Of a DNA stretch of 14,822 nucleotides, positions 7,200 to 13,547 are shown piece by piece. This DNA comes from JAUZPB01 sp037140715 (GTDB taxonomy: Bacteria; Bacteroidota; Ignavibacteria; Ignavibacteriales; SURF-24): assembly GCA_037140715.1 (NCBI GenBank), contig JBAXDX010000072.1:1-14822 (forward strand), given 5' to 3'. A model generated the notes under the pieces. The model did not search any database and had not been told where the DNA came from. It saw nothing but the letters and a program-made list of their open reading frames with translations. The translations under genes were made by a program, and so were the position numbers. Positions within the stretch are counted from its first letter, which is position 1, and every line of letters starts with the position of its first letter.

Positions 7200-7580
7200 T
7201 TATTTGCCGATCAATTGTGAATAAGCTTCGCTGTCTAATAAATCGTTAAGGTCTTCTGTATTTGAAATCTCAATCTTAATCATCCAGCCTGCTCCGTATG
7301 GATCAGAATTAACAACCTGTGGTTCGCCGGCAAGTTTCTTATTCAGTTCAATTACCTTTCCGTTGCATGGAGCATACAGGTCGCTTACTGTCTTTACGGC
7401 TTCAATCACGCCAAAAGATTCGCCGGAAACCAGTTCAATAATATTCGGGTCGATATCAACATAAACAATATCTCCTAGTTCGCCCTGAGCATAATCCGTA
7501 ACACCGATTGTTCCTGTATTACCCTCAACAAGAATCCATTCATGATCTTTTGTATATTTAAGATTTACCGGGACATTCAT
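7200..7580 (-). CDS. gcvH: glycine cleavage system H protein
   Basis: GcvH carries a lipoyl arm that shuttles the aminomethyl group between the P, T and L proteins of the glycine cleavage system. The 126-residue protein has the family opening (YTKDHEWILVEG) and the lipoylation site Lys63 in GVIEAVKTVSDLYAPCNG, and ends with the usual GAGWMIKIEIS segment. GAGAGG precedes the ATG. It is the last gene of a tight cluster, 16 bp after accC. No other glycine cleavage gene is in the window, so its place with accB and accC is a mixed-function operon, perhaps reflecting the shared use of swinging-arm cofactors (inference). Confidence 0.95.
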   Translation of the reverse strand: MNVPVNLKYTKDHEWILVEGNTGTIGVTDYAQGELGDIVYVDIDPNIIELVSGESFGVIEAVKTVSDLYAPCNGKVIELNKKLAGEPQVVNSDPYGAGWMIKIEISNTEDLNDLLDSEAYSQLIGK

Positions 7581-7596
7581 TTTGTACCTCTCGAAA

Positions 7597-8934
7597 TTAT
7601 TTAGTAAGTAAATTGTCTATGAAACTCGTATCAAAATTGCCACTTAGAAATCTTTCATCTTTAAGCACGTTCAGATGAAAAGGGATAGTAGTCTTTACGC
7701 CTTCGATTGTTAATTCCTCAAGCGCACGTTGTCCGCGCTTAATCGCATGTTCACGGTCTGTTCCCCAGACAATAAGCTTTGCCAGCAACGAATCATAATT
7801 AGGGGGGATAACATAATGTTCATAAATATGAGAGTCTATCCTGACGCCAAAACCACCAGGGAAATGCAGGGAAGTAATTTTACCGGGGCTTGGTCTGAAA
7901 TTATTATCAGGGTCCTCGGCATTAATTCTGAACTCAATGCTGTGTCCGTTAGGCTTGCCGGGCAACGTCTCAATTTTGAGACCGGCCGCTACCATTATCT
8001 GCTGGCGTATTAAATCAATACCGTTAACAAACTCAGTAACCGGATGCTCTACCTGAATACGTGTGTTCATTTCCATGAAATAGAATTTCTGATATTTATC
8101 CAAAAGAAACTCTATCGTGCCTACACCTTCATAGTTCACGCTCTTAGCTCCAAGCACCGCAGCGGCACCCATTTGTTCGCGCAGTAGTTCATCAACTGCC
8201 GGAGAGGGGGATTCCTCTATCAGCTTCTGATGCCTTCTCTGAACCGAACAATCACGTTCGCCGTAATGATAGCAATTGCCAAACTGATCACCCAGAAGCT
8301 GAATTTCAACATGTCTCGGGTTCTCGATATACTTTTCTATATAAACATCAGGATTGCCGAAAGCCGATTCGGCTTCGCCAGAGGCCATTTGGAAAGATTT
8401 GTTAAAATGTTCCTCATCCGAAACGATGCGCATACCCTTACCGCCACCGCCCGCGGTTGCTTTGATGATAACCGGATAGCCAATCCCGCCGGCAATTTCC
8501 TTAGCCTCAGTTATTTCACGAATAACCCCGTCACTACCGGGAATTACAGGCACCCCGACAGCCTTCATCGTATTTTTGGCAAATGCTTTATCGCCCATTG
8601 CCGAAATCATCTTTGCTGACGGACCAATAAACTTAATATTTACTTCTGCACAAATCTCTGAGAAGTCAGCGTTTTCAGCCAAAAACCCGTAACCAGGATG
8701 TATGGCATCCGCACCTGTAATTTGTGCGGCTGTAATTATACCCGGGATTTTCAGGTAACTTTCTCTTGCGGCGGCAGGACCAATGCAGACAGCTTCATCA
8801 GCGAATGTAACATGCAGAGAATCGCGGTCAGCTTCTGAGAAAACAGCTACCGTCTTTATGCCAAGCTCTTTACAGGTTCTGATTATCCTCAGCGCAATTT
8901 CGCCACGATTCGCGATTAAAATTTTATTAAACAA
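7597..8934 (-). CDS. accC: acetyl-CoA carboxylase biotin carboxylase subunit
   Basis: AccC carboxylates the biotin on AccB with ATP and bicarbonate, the first half of acetyl-CoA carboxylation for fatty acid synthesis. The 445 residues match the usual length. MFNKILIANRGEIALRI opens the N-terminal domain. The ATP-grasp domain has GGGGKGMR (162-169), HVEIQLLGDQ (208-217), ERDCSVQRRHQKLIEESPSP (226-245) and EMNTRIQVEHPVTE (288-301). The start codon is TTG, preceded by GAGG with 5-nt spacing. It is chosen because the family sequence begins exactly there. It sits 29 bp after accB and 16 bp before gcvH. The carboxyltransferase genes accA and accD are not in the window. Confidence 0.97.
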   Translation of the reverse strand: MFNKILIANRGEIALRIIRTCKELGIKTVAVFSEADRDSLHVTFADEAVCIGPAAARESYLKIPGIITAAQITGADAIHPGYGFLAENADFSEICAEVNIKFIGPSAKMISAMGDKAFAKNTMKAVGVPVIPGSDGVIREITEAKEIAGGIGYPVIIKATAGGGGKGMRIVSDEEHFNKSFQMASGEAESAFGNPDVYIEKYIENPRHVEIQLLGDQFGNCYHYGERDCSVQRRHQKLIEESPSPAVDELLREQMGAAAVLGAKSVNYEGVGTIEFLLDKYQKFYFMEMNTRIQVEHPVTEFVNGIDLIRQQIMVAAGLKIETLPGKPNGHSIEFRINAEDPDNNFRPSPGKITSLHFPGGFGVRIDSHIYEHYVIPPNYDSLLAKLIVWGTDREHAIKRGQRALEELTIEGVKTTIPFHLNVLKDERFLSGNFDTSFIDNLLTK

Positions 8935-8963
8935 ATAAACCTCGGTTTCCTTCTTCTATTTAG

Positions 8964-9434
8964 TTAAATTTCAATTAGAAAAAGAGGCTGATTATATTCA
9001 ACCGGTCTGCCGTTATCAACCATTATCTTTACGACCTTACCGTTTACGTCAGATTCAATTTCATTCATCAGTTTCATGGCTTCAATAATACATAAAGTCT
9101 GACCGGAAGAAACCATATCTCCGACCTTAACAAAAGGTTCAGCTTCAGGCCCTGACGATCTGTAAAATGTGCCAACAATAGGCGAATAAATTTTGTGAAG
9201 ATTAGAAACTGATTTCTCTTCCTTCTTTTCGCTAACTACCCCGACTGTTGTTGATGGAGCAACTGACGGAGGAGTTGTATTAAAATTCTGAGGCAAAACT
9301 GCCTGAGAATAAACCGGCTGGGTGGCTGCCTTTTTTGCAATTTTTATCTTAACATCGCCTTCCTCAATTGAAAAGTCTGTTACGCCACTTGTGTCAATTA
9401 ACCTGACAAGCTTTTTTATTAATTCTAAATCCAT
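8964..9434 (-). CDS. accB: biotin carboxyl carrier protein of acetyl-CoA carboxylase
   Basis: The carrier subunit of acetyl-CoA carboxylase, 156 residues. The N-terminal helix region (MDLELIKKLVRLIDTSGVTD) is joined by a Pro/Ala/Thr/Val-rich flexible linker (about 38-75) to the biotinyl domain, beginning IYSPIVGTFYRS. The biotin acceptor is Lys121 in the canonical EAMKLMNE. The domain is complete to the final LFLIEI. AGGAAT precedes the ATG. It lies 15 bp after efp and 29 bp before accC, so all three are probably co-transcribed. The efp-accB-accC order is a familiar one in bacteria. Confidence 0.96.
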   Translation of the reverse strand: MDLELIKKLVRLIDTSGVTDFSIEEGDVKIKIAKKAATQPVYSQAVLPQNFNTTPPSVAPSTTVGVVSEKKEEKSVSNLHKIYSPIVGTFYRSSGPEAEPFVKVGDMVSSGQTLCIIEAMKLMNEIESDVNGKVVKIMVDNGRPVEYNQPLFLIEI

Positions 9435-9449
9435 TTTATTCCTGATTTT

Positions 9450-10013
9450 TTAGAGTTTTACACGTTCAACATAAGAACCGATTCTTGTATCAACCTTAAG
9501 CACATCGCCTTCATTAACAAACAGGGGAACATTAATCATAGCGCCAGTTTCAAGCTTTGCCGGTTTGTTGGCATTAGTCGCTGTATCGCCCCTGAATCCC
9601 GGCTCGGTTTCAATTACCCTGAGATTAATAAATATTGGTATTTCAACCGTAATGATTTCATCACCGTTAAAAAGAATATCAAGCTCTTCGCTTTCCTTCA
9701 GAAACCGGACACTATCACTAAAATTAGATTCTGGAATTGTCAGCTGATCATAAGTCTCGTTATCCATACAGACCAGTCCGTTCGGTTCGCGGTAAAGATA
9801 CTGATATTTGCGTCTTTCAACCCTGATAATTTCAATAGATTCGCCTGACCGGAACGTATTATCGAGTACTTTGCCGTTCCTAAGATTTTTGAGTGTAGTT
9901 CTTACAAAAGCACCGCCCTTACCCGGCTTCACGTGCTGAAATTCTGTTATCGTGTACAAATCATTTTTGAATTTGATTATCAATCCGTTTCTGAAATCTG
10001 ATGTATCTGCCAT
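9450..10013 (-). CDS. efp: translation elongation factor P
   Basis: EF-P binds stalled ribosomes between the P and E sites and helps form bonds at proline runs. The 187-residue protein has the KOW-like N-terminal domain and two OB domains ending GSYVERVKL, the normal family length. The tip loop reads HVKPGKGGAFVR with Lys32 at the position that is modified in many bacteria. No modification enzyme (epmA, epmB, ymfI) is in the window. An Arg at this site, as in EarP-type systems, is absent. AGGGG lies just upstream of the ATG. It is the first gene of the efp-accB-accC-gcvH cluster and has a strong candidate promoter at 10044-10072. Confidence 0.96.
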   Translation of the reverse strand: MADTSDFRNGLIIKFKNDLYTITEFQHVKPGKGGAFVRTTLKNLRNGKVLDNTFRSGESIEIIRVERRKYQYLYREPNGLVCMDNETYDQLTIPESNFSDSVRFLKESEELDILFNGDEIITVEIPIFINLRVIETEPGFRGDTATNANKPAKLETGAMINVPLFVNEGDVLKVDTRIGSYVERVKL

Positions 10014-10040
10014 ATTCCCCTAAAAATTTTATTGAATAGC

Positions 10041-10065
10041 AAAAATATAGCCACAAGTGGCTATA
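10041..10065 (-). terminator. hairpin plus T5 after the endonuclease gene
   Basis: On the minus strand TATAGCCA pairs with TGGCTATA around a CTTG tetraloop (10065-10046), followed by TTTTT (10045-10041). It begins 20 nt after the endonuclease stop, so it would end the restriction-modification transcript before efp. The stem is only 8-9 bp and the T-run is short, so strength is uncertain. The same bases form the palindrome inside the efp promoter. Confidence 0.5.
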
Positions 10066-10072
10066 AAGTCAA
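10044..10072 (-). promoter_or_regulatory. sigma-70-like promoter of the efp operon with internal palindrome
   Basis: On the minus strand TTGACT (10072-10067) and TATATT (10049-10044) are separated by exactly 17 nt. Transcription would start near 10037, giving a leader of about 24 nt before efp. The spacer is filled by a perfect 20-bp palindrome (10046-10065) that also covers part of the -10, a typical position for a repressor operator. The hairpin may instead be a terminator of the upstream gene, listed separately. Confidence 0.55.
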
Positions 10073-10085
10073 GAAATTAAAGGTT

Positions 10086-10844
10086 TTAAATAAATATTTC
10101 TCCTAATATTCTGTCTAAATCTGTAACTAAATTATTACCGGTATAATCTGTATATGGAATATGTAACATCTCAAGTACGTTTTTAAATCTCTTATATCCA
10201 TTAGTATCTCTTAATTCTACCCAGCCAACACCCATGCTATTGAGTTGGGCTTTATTAGTATTTGATAATTTATCCGCAATAAAAACCCGACTATCTCTAG
10301 CGATAACAGCATCTGCACTTTCCGGATTACCTCTGCCCATTAACTTTACTTCGCATTTATAATCATGTTCTTCATTACATAGATAAAAATCAATCTCTCT
10401 CTCAAATGTTTTCTCAGGATTTTTACCAATAACTCTGGTCTTATAATTTATACTCGGAACGGAATATAATTTACATAGAGTTTGCATCAGGGGCTTTTCT
10501 ACTCTTTTGCCAGCAGTACTCCATAGTCCCCCACGTAATGCTACCCGCTTAACTGCTAATGTGTTAATAACAATAAGAGTTTCGCTGATATTTAGGTCAA
10601 CACTAACATTATGGAATTTTATTGTTAAGGTTAGTTCTAATTCATTTTCAATTTCTACAAGAGTTTGAATAGAAGCATATAGAATATCATAATGTACATT
10701 TGATGCATCAATAACAATATGTTTCGCAGTTGAATTGAACATATTATTAATAGTCTTCACATTCAAACCTGAGTGAATCGCAATCTCTTCTTTCGACAAA
10801 TTAGGATTAAGCAACTCCGCTTTATACCAATTTGGTGTAATCAC
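10086..10844 (-). CDS. CfrBI-like type II restriction endonuclease (C-terminal 252 residues)
   Basis: This is probably the endonuclease partner of the methyltransferase upstream. From the GTG at 10844 it has 252 residues: a helix-turn-helix-like segment (LSKEEIAIHSGLNVKTINNM, 17-36) and a PD-(D/E)XK nuclease core. Core elements are REID (catalytic Asp) and CEVKLMGRGNPESADAVIAR (catalytic E-V-K), followed by VFIADKLSNTNKAQLNSMGV. The sequence resembles the CfrBI family (CCWWGG cutters) from memory; the specificity is inferred. The GTG has no binding site, and protein-like sequence (VINAKIENQ) continues upstream in frame to the slippery run at 10871. The native N-terminus is most likely the ATG at 10999, in the other frame. 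Joined by a -1 shift the protein would have 304 residues. Confidence 0.75.
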   Translation of the reverse strand: MITPNWYKAELLNPNLSKEEIAIHSGLNVKTINNMFNSTAKHIVIDASNVHYDILYASIQTLVEIENELELTLTIKFHNVSVDLNISETLIVINTLAVKRVALRGGLWSTAGKRVEKPLMQTLCKLYSVPSINYKTRVIGKNPEKTFEREIDFYLCNEEHDYKCEVKLMGRGNPESADAVIARDSRVFIADKLSNTNKAQLNSMGVGWVELRDTNGYKRFKNVLEMLHIPYTDYTGNNLVTDLDRILGEIFI

Positions 10845-10999
10845 TTGATTTTCAATTTTAGCATTGATAACTTTTTTAAAAAATCAACTACAAACTGCAA
10901 AAAATTAGCATCAATCAAAGTTACAATTTCAATTCGATAATCTTCACCTTGTAATAACTTATGAATGATATTTTTAGCAACTTGTTCTGTTAAGGTCAT
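10841..10999 (-). CDS. 52-codon frame holding the probable endonuclease N-terminus
   Basis: The ATG at 10999 overlaps the methyltransferase stop as ATGA (10999-10996). The frame begins MTLTEQVAKNIIHKLLQGED and reads 43 codons to DFLKK. Without a frameshift it adds nine residues and ends at TGA (10843-10841), which overlaps the GTG of the endonuclease frame as GTGA. A -1 shift at the A AAA AAG site (10877-10871) joins it to VINAKIENQVITPNW in the endonuclease frame. It therefore looks like the 5' end of one gene, not a separate protein. A free 52-residue product coupled to both neighbours by stop-start overlaps is the alternative. Confidence 0.6.
   Translation of the reverse strand: MTLTEQVAKNIIHKLLQGEDYRIEIVTLIDANFLQFVVDFLKKLSMLKLKIK
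10871..10883 (-). other. tandem in-frame slippery heptamers in the endonuclease gene
   Basis: The minus strand reads TTTTTTAAAAAAG (10883-10871). In the frame set by the ATG at 10999 the codons are GAT TTT TTA AAA AAG. Both T TTT TTA and A AAA AAG are then in the correct phase (X XXY YYZ) for -1 slippage, and -1 is exactly the shift needed to enter the endonuclease frame. A AAA AAG is the dnaX-type bacterial frameshift heptamer. I see no clear downstream stem-loop or upstream Shine-Dalgarno-like stimulator, and a 1-nt indel in either run would look the same. Confidence 0.55.
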
Positions 11000-12378
11000 T
11001 TAATACTTTCCTTAAATTGTTCTATTGATAAAAATTGTACCGGTTTATCTTTGAATAAAGAATCTTCATTAAGAAATGTCTGCATATATTCAAAATATTT
11101 TTGTTCCCGCTCAGTTAAAAAAAACAGACGATCTAAACTTTTTGCTGTTATACCTAAAGTCCCACTCCCGGCAAATGGATCAAAAACCAGATCACCCTTA
11201 AAAGAATAATATTGAATAACTCTCTTACAAAGTTCATAAGGGAAAACAGCAGAATGTACTTTGTCAAATTTTGGATCTATTTTCCATACGTTGGTAATCT
11301 CATATCCATCATCAACTTTACTATCATTTACTACATCAGCATTGTATTGATGAATATTCCAATCAAGTAATTTATCAGTATGTTTTCTGTAAACCATCAA
11401 ATATTCCGTTATTGAATTGGGTTTATATCCCAATGGCTTTCTATGTTGATAGAATCCTCCAACCCGATTTTTAACACTATATTCTGGTTTTAACCAAATA
11501 ATATCATCTATAAATTCCCACCCAATTCCAACCAGTCTGCCATGCAAATCAAAAGGTATTGGATATCGCCTGCTGGAATGTGAGTGACTAATTCCTGGAA
11601 TAATAACAGGAGAAGTATTAATGATTAAAAAGCGGCCTTCTTTGGTAGTTCGAAAAGTTTCTAAAAATACTTCTTCAAGAAATTTTAGATAAGCTTCATA
11701 ACTAGGATATATCGAATAATCGCGAGCATTGTAATAGGGGGGTGAAGTAAATGTCAGATGGATACTTTCATCGGGAATTAATTTTAATGCAGTACGTACA
11801 TCTGAATTGACAACAACATTTTTCAAATATTCGAAAGACTCATTATGAGGGATACTGTTTTTATTTGCTTTTGCTTCTGAAAAATATTCTTTACTGATTA
11901 TTGTTCTGATAATTTCATTTTCATGTTGAATTAATTTTGATAAGCTATTATCAACATTTTCTTCACCTTTAAAAATTAATAGTCCTCTTATAGCCTGACA
12001 GACTATTTTAGGATCATGGTCATCCAGAAAACTTATTAGTATTGTACAATTACTGATATTTCTCATTCTGCCAATTGCAGATACTGCTTCTCTTCTCACC
12101 CCGGTATCAGTATCAGATTTTGCTATATTTTCTAATATATCGATGTATTTATCATCTGATAACTTGCCAATATTTTTTACAGCCAGTTCCCTGACTTGTG
12201 AAAATTTACTTTTTGTCAGATCAACTAACGTATCACCATTAAAATTATCAGGCAGTCGGCCTAAGTTTTCGAGAATAAAAACCAAATTCCCCGAATTGGA
12301 ATTGTTGTTATTAATTAAAATTTCAAAAGATCCATTACCATCTAATTTTATTTCTTTTATTAATTTTTTTGTTAACAT
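10996..12378 (-). CDS. HEAT-repeat DNA methyltransferase, N4-cytosine type, beta class
   Basis: This protective methyltransferase of a type II restriction-modification system has 460 residues. Residues about 40-165 form HEAT/PBS-lyase-like repeats (SQVRELAVKNIGKLSDDKYI, TGVRREAVSAIGRMRNI, PKIVCQAIRGLLIFKGEE). The methyltransferase domain follows: motif IV TSPPYY (211-216), the SPPY form usual for N4-cytosine enzymes; a target-recognition region about 260-375; and the SAM-binding motif DPFAGSGTLG (400-409). Motif IV before motif I is the beta-class order. The stop overlaps the ATG of the endonuclease reading frame by ATGA. No clear binding site precedes the ATG, so initiation may be weak or leaderless. 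The HEAT extension is unusual for such enzymes; its role is unknown. Confidence 0.85.
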   Translation of the reverse strand: MLTKKLIKEIKLDGNGSFEILINNNNSNSGNLVFILENLGRLPDNFNGDTLVDLTKSKFSQVRELAVKNIGKLSDDKYIDILENIAKSDTDTGVRREAVSAIGRMRNISNCTILISFLDDHDPKIVCQAIRGLLIFKGEENVDNSLSKLIQHENEIIRTIISKEYFSEAKANKNSIPHNESFEYLKNVVVNSDVRTALKLIPDESIHLTFTSPPYYNARDYSIYPSYEAYLKFLEEVFLETFRTTKEGRFLIINTSPVIIPGISHSHSSRRYPIPFDLHGRLVGIGWEFIDDIIWLKPEYSVKNRVGGFYQHRKPLGYKPNSITEYLMVYRKHTDKLLDWNIHQYNADVVNDSKVDDGYEITNVWKIDPKFDKVHSAVFPYELCKRVIQYYSFKGDLVFDPFAGSGTLGITAKSLDRLFFLTEREQKYFEYMQTFLNEDSLFKDKPVQFLSIEQFKESIK

Positions 12379-12621
12379 AGGTTATGTTATATATTTTTTA
12401 TCATTATTTCTACTAATACTTTTTCATCTACCGGGCTGCCTTTCTGATATTTTCCTGATTTATCTGATACCCCATTTTCCCTATACTTTTTTTTGCACTT
12501 TGTTCTTTTTGTCGTACATCCAAGGTTTTTGAGTAATTCAGTTCTGGTTTAGACTCAATATCGTAACAATACTGTTAGATACGCACAATGGAAAGACCTA
12601 AAAAAGAACAATCTTCACATG
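12379..12621. other. gene-free upstream region of the methyltransferase
   Basis: No gene with a start codon is supported here. On the minus strand two overlapping frames are open for about 50 codons (one ends GKMGYQINQENIRKAAR, another ends SPVDEKVLVEIMIKNI) but neither has a credible start, so they could be decayed coding sequence or chance. No controller (C) protein gene is visible. The promoter of the restriction-modification pair should lie here; I could not pick one with confidence. Confidence 0.4.
12520..12525. promoter_or_regulatory. CCAAGG, a CCWWGG site upstream of the methyltransferase
   Basis: CCAAGG lies about 142 bp upstream of the methyltransferase ATG. It matches CCWWGG, the CfrBI specificity. 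In the CfrBI system, methylation of a recognition site in the promoter region is reported to control expression. Only a few CCWWGG sites were found by eye elsewhere (near 3158, 6667 and 14234). Both the specificity and any regulatory role here are inferred. Confidence 0.25.
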
Positions 12622-12660
12622 AAAAAAAAAGCCACTGATAAATATCTCACGGCTTTTTTT
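12622..12660 (-). terminator. intrinsic terminator after the membrane TPR gene
   Basis: A stem pairs AAAAAAAGCC with GGCTTTTTTT across a loop that itself contains a GATA/TATC stem. It has a T-run on both strands. It lies 14 bp after the stop of the TPR gene and shields the restriction-modification pair from upstream transcription. Confidence 0.8.
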
Positions 12661-12674
12661 GTTAACACAAAAAA

Positions 12675-13361
12675 TTATTTCGCTTCAGCCAGATAGCGGT
12701 CGACTTCGCGCATAGCTGTCGATGTTTTATATTCGTCTTTAACCTTGTTAAATAATTCTAGTGCTTTTTCTTTTTGTCCGGCTTTCAAAAAATTGATACC
12801 CGCATTAAGAAGGTATTCTCCGTTAAGTACGTTGGTTTTTGAGATATGAGCGGCATCCTTAAGAGAAGATGCAGCTTTTTCAAATTCATTTTTAGCTTCG
12901 TAGCAACTTGCTTTGCCGGCAAGAACTGTGGACTTAAATTCATCGATATTTCCGCTGTAGTCATCATAAACTTTTAACGCTTCGTCAAACTTTCCAAGTA
13001 AATTATAAGAATTGGCAAGGAAAATCCTGGCAGTTTCACCGTTCTCTGTGTTGCCGAAATCCTCAACAATCTTTTTCAAGCCAATAATGTTTGTACCTTT
13101 GCGTCCTTCGACCGCTTCCTGATAAGCTCCCTGACTGTAAAAATCCATTGTTCTTGCTAATTCTGTATTTGCTTTTTCGTTATTCTTAGCTTTGTGGTCA
13201 GCATAAAAATAAACAGCGATAACTAAAACAACGAATACGCCAGTATAAATATAGATTTTCGATTTGTAATCATCTATGAATTTAACTGTTTTATAGTATG
13301 AAGTAACCAGAGTATCTTCTTTAATTTCCTTTTTAGAAATTTGTTTCTTTTTGGTAAGCAC
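12675..13361 (-). CDS. membrane-anchored TPR protein (YfgM/TPR_21-like)
   Basis: A 228-residue protein. A Lys-rich cytoplasmic N-terminus (1-35) leads to one transmembrane helix (about 36-54, IYIYTGVFVVLVIAVYFYA). The remainder is TPR-like, with helical pairs such as NGETARIFLANSYNLLGKFD and GINFLKAGQKEKALELFNKV. The layout matches YfgM-type single-pass TPR proteins that assist envelope or Sec-associated folding, so an extracytoplasmic TPR domain is likely; that function is inferred from architecture. The start is GTG at 13361 with AGGAG 9 nt upstream. It follows tRNA-Arg on the same strand, with a hairpin between. Confidence 0.75.
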   Translation of the reverse strand: MLTKKKQISKKEIKEDTLVTSYYKTVKFIDDYKSKIYIYTGVFVVLVIAVYFYADHKAKNNEKANTELARTMDFYSQGAYQEAVEGRKGTNIIGLKKIVEDFGNTENGETARIFLANSYNLLGKFDEALKVYDDYSGNIDEFKSTVLAGKASCYEAKNEFEKAASSLKDAAHISKTNVLNGEYLLNAGINFLKAGQKEKALELFNKVKDEYKTSTAMREVDRYLAEAK

Positions 13362-13406
13362 TTTTTCTATCTCCTGAATTAAATAATTTATTTATTACGA
13401 AATCCT

Positions 13407-13430
13407 GAGAAGGTTAAGGCTAACCTTCTC
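13407..13430 (-). terminator. perfect 10-bp hairpin after tRNA-Arg
   Basis: GAGAAGGTTA (13407-13416) and TAACCTTCTC (13421-13430) are perfect complements around a 4-nt loop. The hairpin lies 4 nt beyond the mature 3' end of the tRNA on the minus strand. Downstream (AGGATTTCG) there is no strong T-run, so it may be a weak terminator or a 3'-processing structure. It precedes the TPR gene by about 45 bp. Confidence 0.5.
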
Positions 13431-13434
13431 TTTG

Positions 13435-13508
13435 TGCGCCCAGGAGGACTTGAACCTCCAACCTTTGGAACCGGAATCCAACGTTCTATCCAGTTGAACT
13501 ATGGGCGC
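13435..13508 (-). tRNA. tRNA-Arg (anticodon CCG)
   Basis: The 74-nt gene folds into a full cloverleaf. The acceptor stem is GCGCCCA/TGGGCGC with discriminator A at 13435. The anticodon stem TTGGA/TCCAA holds the loop TTCCGGT, so the anticodon is CCG, reading CGG (Arg). The T-arm is GGAGG-TTCAAGT-CCTCC. The 3' CCA is not encoded, since CAAA follows the discriminator, so it must be added after transcription. There is no sign of an integrated element at its 3' end. Confidence 0.95.
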
Positions 13509-13547
13509 ATATAAAAATATTGAATGAAAAAAGAAATTATAATGTAT

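Noticed and set aside
8230..8619. Plus-strand 129-codon frame opposite accC.
   Set aside because: It is a shadow frame of a highly conserved biotin carboxylase region.
12143..12532. Plus-strand 129-codon hydrophobic frame overlapping the methyltransferase start.
   Set aside because: It is antisense to the HEAT segment for most of its length. Its Phe/Leu-rich translation is what AT-rich antisense DNA gives, and it has no binding site.
13435..13508. tRNA-Arg as an attachment site for an integrated element.
   Set aside because: No integrase and no direct repeat of the tRNA 3' end was seen; the flanking genes look chromosomal.
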